Assembly: GCA_047605865.1 (NCBI GenBank)
Contig: JASGFC010000012.1
Coordinates: 1-49,543 of the forward strand
Reading direction: 5' to 3'
Source: JASGDC01 sp047605865
GTDB taxonomy: Bacteria; Actinomycetota; Actinomycetes; Actinomycetales; Micrococcaceae
Length of the DNA: 49,543 bases
The notes beneath the pieces are model-generated. The model was not told where the DNA came from, made no database searches, and worked only from the letters and a program-made list of their open reading frames with translations. Below, piece after piece: positions 1 through 8,449 of the stretch. Made by a program: the position numbers and the translations under genes. Position 1 is the first letter of the stretch. Each line of letters starts with the position of its first letter.

Positions 1-1727
1 GAATCGCGAAGCATGCTTAAATACCATGGACTATCACCAAGTTGTTCTGAAATGACACGATAATTGAGCAAACTTTTATCCGGATTAACACTATCTGAAA
101 ACCATCGTAAAAATAATGGCAACAATAGCCTATGCAAATCTGCCTTACGAGAAACACCTTGAGTTAAAGCTTTAATATGTGCCATTGCCTGTTTCGGATT
201 ATCATAGCCAAGCGCCTCTAAACGGCGCAGACTGCCCTCTTCATCTAAAGTTACTTTGAGTTCATCACCCTTAATTTGCACTAAAGAATCCAGAATAGGT
301 TGAAAGAATAGCCGTTCATGAATGGTTCGAACCTTAACTTTAGTATTTTTCCATTTTTTCAAGAGTTTCTCATAGAGAGGCAAACTTGAAGTATCATCTT
401 CAAGTTCAGTCCTGATGAGCCGAGATAAATGGCGTAAGCTATTTTCTTGCTGTGGTAAAAGATGAGTACGCTTCATCTTAAGCAACTGAGTACCATGCTC
501 TAAAACCCTTAAGAATCGGTAGCAATCTGAAAATTCTTTCCCGTCTGTACGGCTAATGTAACCACGCTTTGTTAAAGCTTCCAGAGCAGAGAGAGTATCT
601 CGATCATGTAAAGATGTATCTTCTCTGCCATGTACTAATTGCAGCAATTGAACTGAAAATTCAATATCACGCAAGCCACCTTGCCCCAACTTAATTTCCC
701 GTTCAGCCTGATCTTTGGGAATATGTTTTACCACTTTAGAACGCAAGTGACGCATAGATTCTAAAAAGCCTTCGCGCTCAGAAGCACTCCAAACTAAATC
801 TTCAATAAATTCAGTAAATTCTTCCCCTACTTGCTCATCACCTGCAACAGCACGAGCTTTCAGCATTGCTTGATATTCCCACAGATGTGCCCACTGGGTA
901 TAGTACTCTCTGCATGATTCTAATGTTCGCACTAAAGGCCCGTCCTTACCTTCGGGACGCAAATTAGCATCAAGTTCAAACAGCGGTGGTTCAACTCCAG
1001 GACCACTGATAATATGGCCAACTCTTTGAGCAACTTCTGTGGCTTGTTGCAACGTTGCTACAGAAGTGTCATCAGCAAGTACATACATGACGTCTACATC
1101 TGAAAGGTAGTTAAGTTCTCTGGCCCCACACTTGCCAAGAGCTATGACTGCCATAGGCACATCACTTTGCATCTCTTCTTGAGCAATATCAAGGGCAATC
1201 TGGATAGCAGCTACAGCAAGGTCAGAGAGCTGTTGGCACACTATTTGAAGCTTTTCGCTCATCTCAGATTCAACATCAACTAAAGAAATACCGATTAGTG
1301 CCTGACGATATGTTTTACGTAGAATACTCACATCATCTAAATCAGGATATAGCTGTTGAAGTTTCTTAAATTCATCCTTGTAAAAATCAACTCCATGCAA
1401 TGTTTGTTCATCAGCATTGACACTTGTAATATTTTCTATCCATGATGGATCTCGTACTAACCAGTCAGTAAAAGCATGAGAAATTCCTAAAACAACAAGT
1501 AACCGTTGTGCCAGTTCAGAAAGAGTTTCCCCCTCATAAACTGCTCTTAAATCTGGGCGCTTTTCAAGCACTCTAACTAAACCGAAAAGTGCATTGTCAG
1601 GATCAGGCACAGCTCGCAAATTTTCAACAATCAATTCATGATTTAGTCCGTCAAATTCAGGATACGAAAGGACTTTTTCTGCTCGATGTGGATCAAGAAT
1701 TCCCACAGAACGTAATAGGGGTAACAT
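1..1727 (-). CDS. glnE: Bifunctional glutamine synthetase adenylyltransferase/deadenylase GlnE (3' part beyond the window)
   Basis: My translation of the minus strand from the ATG at 1727 is open to the window edge (about 575 codons; the family is roughly 950–1,050 residues, so the C-terminal part is missing). GlnE adds and removes AMP on glutamine synthetase according to nitrogen status. The N-terminal nucleotidyltransferase (deadenylylation) domain carries the diagnostic pattern G198-KCGARELNYLSDVDVMYV, with the SD-x-D metal ligands. It is followed by EPPLFELDANLRPEGKDG and the KLGQGGLRDIEF segment typical of the family. The start is 4 bases after the glnA stop, so the two are probably co-transcribed. 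The same glnA2–glnE pairing occurs in mycobacteria. Identification is firm; the second (adenylylating) half cannot be seen here. Confidence 0.93.
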   Translation of the reverse strand, partial: MLPLLRSVGILDPHRAEKVLSYPEFDGLNHELIVENLRAVPDPDNALFGLVRVLEKRPDLRAVYEGETLSELAQRLLVVLGISHAFTDWLVRDPSWIENITSVNADEQTLHGVDFYKDEFKKLQQLYPDLDDVSILRKTYRQALIGISLVDVESEMSEKLQIVCQQLSDLAVAAIQIALDIAQEEMQSDVPMAVIALGKCGARELNYLSDVDVMYVLADDTSVATLQQATEVAQRVGHIISGPGVEPPLFELDANLRPEGKDGPLVRTLESCREYYTQWAHLWEYQAMLKARAVAGDEQVGEEFTEFIEDLVWSASEREGFLESMRHLRSKVVKHIPKDQAEREIKLGQGGLRDIEFSVQLLQLVHGREDTSLHDRDTLSALEALTKRGYISRTDGKEFSDCYRFLRVLEHGTQLLKMKRTHLLPQQENSLRHLSRLIRTELEDDTSSLPLYEKLLKKWKNTKVKVRTIHERLFFQPILDSLVQIKGDELKVTLDEEGSLRRLEALGYDNPKQAMAHIKALTQGVSRKADLHRLLLPLFLRWFSDSVNPDKSLLNYRVISEQLGDSPWYLSMLRD

Positions 1728-1731
1728 CGTG

Positions 1732-3072
1732 CTATAAGATACCTAAATAGCGTTTGAGTTCAAATTCAGTAACTTGCCTTTGATACTCTTCCCATTCGGT
1801 GTACTTGTTGCGCAAGAAGAAATCGAAAAGTTTTTCACCGAGGGTATCGGCAACAAGTTCAGACTCTTCCATATATTTTAGTGCGTGCTCAAGGCTTGTT
1901 GGCAAAGGCCTTAATCCTAATGATTTGCGTTCGGTGTTTGTTAATGCCCACACGTTATCTTCAGCCTCTTCAGGCAATTCGTACTTTTCTTCAATCCCTT
2001 TTAAACCAGCAGCAATAATCACAGAATAGGCTAGATATGGATTTGCAGCAGAATCAATACCACGATACTCCAAACGAGCACTTTGATGTTTCTGAGGTTT
2101 ATTTAAAGGCACTCGCACTAGGGCAGAACGGTTATTGTGCCCCCAGCTGACATAATTAGGTGCCTCTCCGCCACCCCAAATACGTTTATAGGAATTAACG
2201 TATTGGTTAGTAATAGCAGTAAACTCAGGGGCATGCTCCAAGATTCCAGCAAGGAACTGACGTGCAGTCTCTGACAAGTCGTATTCTCCGTTTTCGTCAA
2301 AGAAAGCATTAGTGTCACCTTCAAATAATGAAAAGTGCGTGTGCATCCCTGATCCTGGATAGTCGGTGAAAGGTTTAGGCATAAAAGTTGCGTATTTACC
2401 CTGAATCGTTGCTATTTCTTTGATAACAGTGCGAAAGGTCATGATGTTATCAGAAGTGTTCAATGCATCTGCATAGCGTAAGTCAATCTCGTTCTGCCCT
2501 GGACCGCCTTCATGGTGCGAAAACTCAATAGGTATTCCTACAGCTTCCAACATGTTAACTGCGGTACGGCGAAAATCTTGTGCAACACCATTTGGTTCAT
2601 GGTCAAAATACCCAGAATGGTCAATAGGAGTTGGTTTTCCTTTTTTATTGAGCTTACTACTTTCAAAAAGATAAAACTCAATTTCAGGATGGCAATAAAC
2701 AGTGAACCCCATTTTTGCTGCCTTATCAAGAGTTTTTCGCATGACAAAACGCGGGTCATAAGTACTGGAAGTACCATCTGGGGTTGTTATATTACAAAAC
2801 ATTCGTGCTGTTTGCTTTTCTTCTCCACGCCACGGAAGAATCTGAAACGTTGTTGGATCAGGCATTGCGAGCATGTCTGCTTCTGATACTCTTGCCAGTC
2901 CTTCAATTGAAGATCCATCAAAATCTATACCTTCAGCAAAAGCGCTTTCTACCTCAGCTGGTGCAATAGCGATTGACTTAAGTGTTCCAACCACATCGGT
3001 AAACCATAAACGGACAAAACGAATGTCTCGTTCTTCAATAGTACGTAGTACAAATTCTTGTTGCCTATCCAT
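1732..3072 (-). CDS. glnA: Type I glutamine synthetase, GlnA2-like
   Basis: Makes glutamine from glutamate, ammonia and ATP in the cytoplasm. The N-terminus (MDRQQEFVLRTIEERDIRFV) and the stretch EFSHHEGGPGQNEIDLRYADAL match the GlnA2 subgroup of Actinobacteria (Rv2222c in M. tuberculosis), as I recall those sequences. Length is about 446 residues, as in GlnA2. Two adjacent ATGs are possible; a GAGG at 3078–3081 is 5 bases from the second (3072) and only 2 from the first (3075), so I chose 3072. Near the C-terminus a Tyr (residue 365 counting from the first ATG) lies in a YELPEEAEDN context that lines up with the adenylylation loop (LYDLPPEE) of beta-type enzymes. glnE follows after 4 bases. 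Confidence 0.95.
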   Translation of the reverse strand: MDRQQEFVLRTIEERDIRFVRLWFTDVVGTLKSIAIAPAEVESAFAEGIDFDGSSIEGLARVSEADMLAMPDPTTFQILPWRGEEKQTARMFCNITTPDGTSSTYDPRFVMRKTLDKAAKMGFTVYCHPEIEFYLFESSKLNKKGKPTPIDHSGYFDHEPNGVAQDFRRTAVNMLEAVGIPIEFSHHEGGPGQNEIDLRYADALNTSDNIMTFRTVIKEIATIQGKYATFMPKPFTDYPGSGMHTHFSLFEGDTNAFFDENGEYDLSETARQFLAGILEHAPEFTAITNQYVNSYKRIWGGGEAPNYVSWGHNNRSALVRVPLNKPQKHQSARLEYRGIDSAANPYLAYSVIIAAGLKGIEEKYELPEEAEDNVWALTNTERKSLGLRPLPTSLEHALKYMEESELVADTLGEKLFDFFLRNKYTEWEEYQRQVTEFELKRYLGIL

Positions 3073-3108
3073 CATTACCTCGCCTACAGCTTCTTCACTT
3101 GTGTATTA

Positions 3109-4134
3109 CTACAGTAACTCAATTAAGTGGTCTATATCCTCTTCTTGGGTGGCCCAACTCGTAACAAAACGAACTGCTGTATAATTTTTATCAATCTTTT
3201 TCCAGACTTCAAAAGAAACATGCTTTTCTAACTCTGCTTTCTTCTGATTTGGCAAGATGATAAATTGTTGATTCGTTGGGGATTCAGAATAAACAGCATA
3301 GCCTTTGTCTACAAAAGCTTGTCTCAATTTTTGAGCCATCGCAACGCCTTGTTCTGCAGCTTTGAGGTAAAGTTTTTCTGTAAAAAGCGCATCAAATTGA
3401 ACACCCAGCAATCTACCTTTAGCAAGTAATCCGCCTTGTTGTTTCATCATGGTAGAAAAATGTTCAATAAGCCCAGGAGTGGTAATAACTACAGCTTCAC
3501 CAAAAAGTGCTCCCACTTTTGTGCCTCCGATATAAAAAACATCGCAATACTGTGCAATTGTTTTCAAAGTCACATCTGTATCTTTAGCAACAAGACCATA
3601 GCCTAAGCGTGCTCCATCAAGAAATAGCGGAAGTTTATGACTTCTACATACCTTACTGAGTTCTTCTAGCTCTTGGCGGGTGTATAAAGTTCCTAATTCG
3701 CTTGGATGTGAAATATAAACCATTCCAGGGTGAACCACATGACTGTGCTCTCCAGCGCTTTGAAAAGCATCCAGATACTCTGCTACTTGTTCAGCGCTGA
3801 TCTTTCCATCGTGGTTAGGAAGGGTTAAAATCTTATGTCCACCAGCTTCTACAGTACCTGCTTCAAAAACGTTGATATGCGCTGTATCTGCTGCTATTAC
3901 TCCTTGATAAGGACGCAAAAGTGACTTAATGACTGTTGAGTTAGTCTGTGTACCGCCAACAAGGAAATACACTTGAGCCTTCGGGCAGTCGCAAGCTGCG
4001 CGTATCTTTTCTTTAGCACTTTGGCAATAAGGATCAGTTCCATAGCCTGAAGTTTGCTCCAGATTTGTTTCGATGAGGCGTTGAAGAACCTGTGGGTGAG
4101 CACCCTCCATATAGTCACTATCAAAATGATGCAT
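3109..4134 (-). CDS. ltaE: Low-specificity L-threonine aldolase (beta-eliminating lyase family)
   Basis: PLP-dependent fold type I enzyme expected to cleave L-threonine or L-allo-threonine to glycine and acetaldehyde. Visible family marks are the N-terminal FDSDYMEGAHPQVL, SGYGTDPY, the FLVGGTQTN turn, the LFLDGARLGYGL segment (PLP-binding Asp) and the FYIGGTKVGALFGEA lysine loop. The reading frame extends upstream to an ATG at 4161, but a perfect AAGGAG (4141–4146) sits six bases before the ATG at 4134, and the protein from there begins right at the conserved FDSD motif. About 341 residues, normal for the family. It is divergent from nadE across about 120 bases. The exact amino-acid substrate cannot be read from sequence. 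Confidence 0.88.
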   Translation of the reverse strand: MHHFDSDYMEGAHPQVLQRLIETNLEQTSGYGTDPYCQSAKEKIRAACDCPKAQVYFLVGGTQTNSTVIKSLLRPYQGVIAADTAHINVFEAGTVEAGGHKILTLPNHDGKISAEQVAEYLDAFQSAGEHSHVVHPGMVYISHPSELGTLYTRQELEELSKVCRSHKLPLFLDGARLGYGLVAKDTDVTLKTIAQYCDVFYIGGTKVGALFGEAVVITTPGLIEHFSTMMKQQGGLLAKGRLLGVQFDALFTEKLYLKAAEQGVAMAQKLRQAFVDKGYAVYSESPTNQQFIILPNQKKAELEKHVSFEVWKKIDKNYTAVRFVTSWATQEEDIDHLIELL

Positions 4135-4243
4135 TTGCTGCTCCTTGGATGCCATAAACACCCTTGTTTTCGTGGATTTAAGTCTAGCGGAAAAGTCTTA
4201 AGAACTTTATTAGCATAATATCATCACAGTTGGTTGTGCCATG

Positions 4244-4249
4244 TAAACT
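4244..4249 (+). promoter_or_regulatory. -10 box TAAACT, leaderless promoter of nadE
   Basis: TAAACT is followed by exactly six bases and then the nadE ATG. No Shine-Dalgarno is visible. The spacing would place the transcript start at or beside the ATG. No convincing -35 box is seen. Confidence 0.5.
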
Positions 4250-4255
4250 GGACTT

Positions 4256-6007
4256 ATGACGACACTTAGACTTGCTCTTGCCCAAATTAATCCTACTGTT
4301 GGTGATTTTGATGGCAATAGAAAAAAAATACTTGATTACGTTGGAAAAGCAGCTCAACAAGATGTTGATGTTCTTGCCTTTGGCGAAATGGTTATCACTG
4401 GCTATCCTGTTGAAGATTTAGCGCTTCGTTCTTCTTTTGTTGATGCATCGGTAGAAACTGTTACAAAATTAGCTCAAGATATTAAGGATGCCGGCTTTGG
4501 TTCTATGCCTGTTATTGTTGGTTATCTAGATCGCTCAAAACGTGATAACCCTGCTCTTGGCAAACCAAAAGGTTCTCCACTTAACCGAGCAGCGGTTATT
4601 CACGAAGGAAAAATTGCTGCAACATACTCAAAACACCACCTACCAAACTATGGTGTCTTCGACGAAGTCCGTAACTTTGTCCCAGGTAACAACTTAACAG
4701 TCTTCCGTACCAATGGCGTAGACATTGCGCTTGCTATCTGTGAAGATATCTGGCAAGAGGGCGGCCCTGTTGCACAGATTCCTGGATCAGGAGCAGACCT
4801 TACTATTGCACTCAACGGTTCACCTTATGAACGTAATAAAGACGATGTGCGCAAAGAACTTGTTGCTCGCAGAGCAAAAGAATCAAATACGAGCTTTGCT
4901 TACGTCAATCTCGTAGGTGCTCAAGATGATTTAGTCTTTGACGGGGATACCATCATTGTTGATCCAGAAGGGCAATTGTTGGCTCGTGCCCCTCAGTTCT
5001 ATGAACACTTGCTTATTACTGACTTGGACATTGATACAACTAAAGAAAAGGCGCCAGCAGAATCTACTAAGGGTGAAAAAATTATCCACGTAGACCTTGA
5101 AACTGAGCCTCATCAGCACGAAACTAAGCTTGAGAATGAGATTGCTCGTAGTGTTGATGACTTACAGGAAGTCTACAGTGCACTTGTTATTGGTCTTCGT
5201 GACTATGTACAAAAAAATGGTATGGAAAAAGTAGTCCTAGGTCTTTCTGGAGGTATTGATTCAGCACTTGTAGCAGTTATTGCAGCCGATGCTATTGGTG
5301 GCGAAAACGTCATTGGCGTATCCATGCCTAGTGTTTACTCTTCTGAAGGCTCTAAGGATGATGCAAAAGATCTAGCTGAACGTATTGGGGCAGATTATCG
5401 TGTACAGCCCATCAAAGATCTGGTAGATGTCTTCCAAGATCAACTTGGTCTTACTGGTGTTGCTGAAGAGAACCTACAAGCAAGAGTTCGTGGTGTTATC
5501 GTAATGGGAATCTCTAACCAAGAAGGCCCGCTAGCCCTTGCTACAGGAAACAAAACTGAATGGTCTGTTGGCTATTCCACTATTTATGGTGACTCTGTTG
5601 GTGGTTTTGCACCTATTAAAGATGTTGAAAAGACACTAGTATGGCAACTGGCTAAATGGCGTAACAAAGTCGCTGAAAATAACGATGAAAAACCACCAAT
5701 CCCAGAAACTTCTATTACGAAGCCACCATCTGCTGAACTTCGAGAAGATCAGGTAGATCAAGATTCACTTCCTGAATACGATGTACTTGATGCAATCTTG
5801 CGTCGCTATGTTGTTGAAGCAAAGGGTAAACATGAACTTATAGACTCAGGTTTCAATGAAGCCACTGTTGAAAAAGTTGTAGCACTGGTAGACCGAGCCG
5901 AGTGGAAACGCCGTCAAGCAGCACCAGGAACTAAGATTACTTCCATGAGCTTTGGTCGTGATCGTCGCTTCCCTATCACTAGCCAATGGCGCGAACAGGA
6001 TAGTTAA
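4256..6007 (+). CDS. nadE: Glutamine-dependent NAD+ synthetase
   Basis: Last step of NAD synthesis: amidates deamido-NAD with ammonia released from glutamine. Residues 1 to about 265 are a nitrilase-type glutaminase with the triad E44 (FGEMVITGYP), K126 (SKHHLPNYG) and C162 (LAICEDIW). Residues about 300–583 are the synthetase, with the PP-loop SGGIDS at 331–336 and TGNKTEWSVGY. At 583 residues it is the shorter two-domain type, not the longer mycobacterial form of about 680. The start has no ribosome site but has a -10 six bases upstream. The stop TAA abuts the panB ATG with no gap, so the two are probably translationally coupled. Confidence 0.96.
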   Translation: MTTLRLALAQINPTVGDFDGNRKKILDYVGKAAQQDVDVLAFGEMVITGYPVEDLALRSSFVDASVETVTKLAQDIKDAGFGSMPVIVGYLDRSKRDNPALGKPKGSPLNRAAVIHEGKIAATYSKHHLPNYGVFDEVRNFVPGNNLTVFRTNGVDIALAICEDIWQEGGPVAQIPGSGADLTIALNGSPYERNKDDVRKELVARRAKESNTSFAYVNLVGAQDDLVFDGDTIIVDPEGQLLARAPQFYEHLLITDLDIDTTKEKAPAESTKGEKIIHVDLETEPHQHETKLENEIARSVDDLQEVYSALVIGLRDYVQKNGMEKVVLGLSGGIDSALVAVIAADAIGGENVIGVSMPSVYSSEGSKDDAKDLAERIGADYRVQPIKDLVDVFQDQLGLTGVAEENLQARVRGVIVMGISNQEGPLALATGNKTEWSVGYSTIYGDSVGGFAPIKDVEKTLVWQLAKWRNKVAENNDEKPPIPETSITKPPSAELREDQVDQDSLPEYDVLDAILRRYVVEAKGKHELIDSGFNEATVEKVVALVDRAEWKRRQAAPGTKITSMSFGRDRRFPITSQWREQDS

Positions 6008-6841
6008 ATGGCTGAAACTAATCCGTACGGAGTTACCACCCCGAAGAGGATGCGTACCCATCACATTCAGCAAATGAAAGATGCTGGGCAGAAGATTACT
6101 ATGCTCACTTCGTACGATATGCTCACAGCACAAATCTTCAATGAGGCTGGCATTCATATGCTGCTTGTTGGAGATTCTGCGGCTAACAACGTTTATGGGC
6201 ATGATACAACTTTGCCTGTTACCGTTGATGAAATGATTCCACTAGTACGGGCAGTCAGTATGCACTCAACGTTCTCTTTAGTAGTTGCTGACTTGCCTTT
6301 TGGCAGCTATCAAGTTTCTACTGAACAAGCTGTAGAAACTTCAATTCGCATGATGAAAGAAGCAGGTGCTCACGCGGTCAAACTTGAAGGTGGAGTTGAA
6401 TACGCTGATCGCATTAAAGCCATCGTGCAGGCTGGAATCCCCGTAGTAGCTCATATCGGTTTCACACCACAAAGTGAACATACTTTAGGAGGCTATCGTG
6501 TTCAAGGACGTGGTTCTGCTCAAGAGAAACTTCTTGAAGATGCACTAGCTGTTCAAGAAGCCGGTGCCTTTGCGGTTGTCCTTGAAATGATTCCCACACC
6601 TGCCGCTAAGGAAGTAACCGAAAAACTAGCTATACCAACAATTGGTATTGGTGCTGGCAACGTAACTGATGGCCAAGTACTTGTCTGGCAAGATATGATG
6701 GGTCTTCGTACTGGCAGGCTGCCACGTTTTGTGAAAGTCTACGCCAATTTGCACGATGAAATGCTAAAAGCTACCAGAGAATACAAAACTGAAGTTGAAA
6801 GTCAGGAATTCCCTGATGCCGAACACAGTTTTGAAGAATAA
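6008..6841 (+). CDS. panB: 3-methyl-2-oxobutanoate hydroxymethyltransferase (PanB)
   Basis: First committed step of pantothenate (and so CoA) synthesis: transfers a hydroxymethyl group from methylene-tetrahydrofolate to alpha-ketoisovalerate. The 277-residue TIM-barrel shows family marks MLTSYDMLTAQIFNEAG, LLVGDSAANNVYGHDTTLPVTVDEM, VVADLPFGSYQ, AHAVKLEGG, HIGFTPQS and TIGIGAGNVTDGQVLVWQDM. It starts immediately after the nadE stop. panC and panD are not in the window. panB near glnE–glnA2 is also found in mycobacteria, which supports an actinobacterial gene order. Confidence 0.95.
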   Translation: MAETNPYGVTTPKRMRTHHIQQMKDAGQKITMLTSYDMLTAQIFNEAGIHMLLVGDSAANNVYGHDTTLPVTVDEMIPLVRAVSMHSTFSLVVADLPFGSYQVSTEQAVETSIRMMKEAGAHAVKLEGGVEYADRIKAIVQAGIPVVAHIGFTPQSEHTLGGYRVQGRGSAQEKLLEDALAVQEAGAFAVVLEMIPTPAAKEVTEKLAIPTIGIGAGNVTDGQVLVWQDMMGLRTGRLPRFVKVYANLHDEMLKATREYKTEVESQEFPDAEHSFEE

Positions 6842-6857
6842 TGTATTTCTAGTTTCT

Positions 6858-6960
6858 TTGTTAAGTTTTTTAGATCTTTTTAACAATACTTTCCCTTCAT
6901 GTTAAGTCGGTTAACATGAAGCACTTTCATTGTTAAGTTTTTTAGATTTTCTTGACAATA
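6858..6960. repeat. Pair of 31-bp direct repeats flanking an 11-bp-arm palindrome
   Basis: Copies at 6858–6888 and 6930–6960 are 28/31 identical, with a period of 72 bases. Each copy carries its own inverted symmetry: it begins TTGTTAAG and ends with TTAACAA (first copy) or CTTGACAA (second). Between them, 6895–6921 is a perfect hairpin: CTTCATGTTAA, loop GTCGG, TTAACATGAAG. There is no T-run directly after it on either strand, so a simple terminator is not clear. The second copy lies in the reading frame of the Fic remnant (LLSFLDFLDNRK). The cluster may be a local duplication within a decaying gene, an operator array, or the scar of a small element. Confidence 0.7.
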
Positions 6961-7342
6961 GAAAATTACACGAAACTCTACGCTATCGCGCTGGATTAAG
7001 AGCTGAAGAATCGTGGCATGAATGGTGTTTATATATCATCAAAGGGATTGAATATACAGCAACGTGGACTTTACAACTCATTGAAGATATTGAAGCACTC
7101 AATAAAAAAGTATTAAGGAATTTAAAATTGTACTACCCAAATTATATTCTTACGAATTGGTACAGTTTTTGTTTGCTTTCCCATATTGTAGGATTGAACA
7201 ACTTGCTACACATATGAAGATAACCCGTCAAACTGCCTCATCGTGGCTTCATGAAATAACTAAAGCTGGTTTTCTAGAAGAAACACAAGTTGGACGACAC
7301 AAGATTTATATCAACAGAGCCTTAATTCAGCTTTTTGCTTAA
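6930..7342 (+). pseudogene. Remnant of a Fic-family protein (C-terminal part, frameshifted)
   Basis: One frame reads RAGLRAEESWHEWCLYIIKG then IEYTATWTLQLIEDIEALNKK, which resembles the helical linker after the catalytic core of Fic proteins. The continuation is in another frame: KLYSYELVQFLFAFPYCRIE, then TRQTASSWLHEITKAG and GRHKIYINRALIQL. This matches the usual C-terminal winged helix (KIYS-ELVE-LF-PY-RI). The frame changes near 7125–7157. No HPFxxGNGR AMPylation motif is present upstream, so the catalytic domain is gone. It has no plausible start codon with a ribosome site. Family recognition is from memory of the linker and winged-helix pattern; decay is clear from the split frame and missing core. 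Confidence 0.72.
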
Positions 7343-7345
7343 GTG

Positions 7346-7558
7346 TTAAGAAAAAATCCCTGAGGAATCATCATCGTCTTCATCTTGTTTGTCCCACGCT
7401 TCATTTCGTTGTTGAACTTTTGAAAGAGCAGCTTCTGCTTCTTCGCGAGTATCGTAGGGACCAATAAGCTGCGTGTAATCACTTTGTTCACCACGTTCAA
7501 CTTGATGAGTATCTACGTTGTACCAAAATTTTACGTCAATGTCTGAGTTTTCATCCAT
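7346..7558 (-). CDS. Small SPOR-like conserved actinobacterial protein
   Basis: A 70-residue protein. The core KFWYNVDTHQVERG, then SDYTQLIGPYDTREEAEAAL, is the pattern of short proteins annotated SPOR-domain or hypothetical in Actinobacteria. The tail is acidic (DKQDEDDDD). There is no signal peptide or membrane segment. It is divergent from map with only 27 bases between start codons. It has no ribosome site, but TATGAT lies six bases upstream of the ATG, so the transcript is probably leaderless. Function is unknown; real SPOR domains bind denuded glycan strands, but this one has no obvious export signal. Confidence 0.8.
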   Translation of the reverse strand: MDENSDIDVKFWYNVDTHQVERGEQSDYTQLIGPYDTREEAEAALSKVQQRNEAWDKQDEDDDDSSGIFS

Positions 7559-7564
7559 GCCTTT

Positions 7565-7570
7565 ATCATA
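7565..7570 (-). promoter_or_regulatory. -10 box TATGAT, leaderless promoter of the SPOR-like gene
   Basis: TATGAT on the minus strand, six bases before the ATG at 7558. It lies three bases from the oppositely directed -10 of map. Confidence 0.55.
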
Positions 7571-7573
7571 ACG

Positions 7574-7579
7574 TAAAAT
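7574..7579 (+). promoter_or_regulatory. -10 box TAAAAT, leaderless promoter of map
   Basis: TAAAAT followed by six bases (GAAGAT) and the map ATG. It is back to back with the -10 of the upstream divergent gene, so both polymerases would contact the same 27 bp. Confidence 0.55.
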
Positions 7580-7585
7580 GAAGAT

Positions 7586-8449
7586 ATGACTGCACCTCTT
7601 GGGACTCTAAAACCTGGAAAAATTTCCCCACTTTGCCCTGTTCCTGCTCATATTGAACGTCCTGAATATGTTGGAAAACCAGCACCAGCGCAGTTTACTG
7701 GTTCAAACGTCCAAGATGAAGAAGGTATTGAAAAAATTCGTGCTGCCGGAAAAATTGCGGCGCAGGCTATTCAAGAAGCTGGGAAGAGCTGTGTTCCTGG
7801 AGTAACTACTGATGAGTTAGACAAGATTGTCCATGAGTTTGTGTGCGACCACGATGCGTACCCTTCTACTCTTGGGTATCGTAACTTTCCCAAATCTGTA
7901 TGTACCTCTATCAACGAAGTGATTTGTCACGGAATTCCAGATTCTACAGTGTTGCAAGACGGGGATATCGTGAACCTAGATGTAACAGCCTATAAAAACG
8001 GCATGCATGGAGATACCAACTATACTTTCCTCGTTGGTAATGTTGATGAAGAATCAAGATTACTTGTAGAACGTACCCACGAAGCAATGATGCGTGCTAT
8101 CAAAGCAGTTAAACCAGGAAGAACCATAAGCGTTATTGGACGAGTTATTGAATCTTATGCCAAACGTTTCAATTATGGTGTTGTGCGTGATTTTACTGGC
8201 CATGGTGTTGGACCAGCTTTTCATACTGGACTCATTGTGCCACACTATGATGATTCCGCGTTGCATGATGATGAAATTGAGTTAGGTATGACATTTACCA
8301 TCGAGCCAATGCTCACTCTAGGTACTTATCAATGGGAAATGTGGGACGATAACTGGACAGTAGTGACAAAAGACCGTAAACGAACTGCACAATTTGAACA
8401 TACTTTAGTTGTCAGAGAAGACGGTGCAGAAATCTTAACACTGCCTTAA
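7586..8449 (+). CDS. map: Type I methionine aminopeptidase (MapB-like)
   Basis: Removes the initiator methionine from new proteins. A 40-residue N-terminal extension (PLGTLKPGKISPLCPVPAHI, then RPEYVGKP) resembles the Pro-rich extension of actinobacterial MapB. The pita-bread core follows, with metal ligands D132 and D143 (NLDVTAYKNGMHGDTN), H206 (TGHGVGPAFH), E240 (FTIEPM) and E271 (QFEHT), and the substrate-site His115 (EVICHGIPD). All five ligands are present, so it should be active. 287 residues, as for MapB. The start is supported by a -10 six bases upstream; no ribosome site is seen. Confidence 0.96.
   Translation: MTAPLGTLKPGKISPLCPVPAHIERPEYVGKPAPAQFTGSNVQDEEGIEKIRAAGKIAAQAIQEAGKSCVPGVTTDELDKIVHEFVCDHDAYPSTLGYRNFPKSVCTSINEVICHGIPDSTVLQDGDIVNLDVTAYKNGMHGDTNYTFLVGNVDEESRLLVERTHEAMMRAIKAVKPGRTISVIGRVIESYAKRFNYGVVRDFTGHGVGPAFHTGLIVPHYDDSALHDDEIELGMTFTIEPMLTLGTYQWEMWDDNWTVVTKDRKRTAQFEHTLVVREDGAEILTLP

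Noticed and set aside
2512..2886. 124-residue open frame on the plus strand opposite glnA
   Set aside because: It mirrors the coding strand of a clear glutamine synthetase and has no recognisable domain or start signal.
6858..6960. Direct repeats as target-site duplications of an insertion sequence
   Set aside because: 31 bp is too long for a usual target duplication and nothing resembling a transposase or transposon ends lies in the 41 bases between them.
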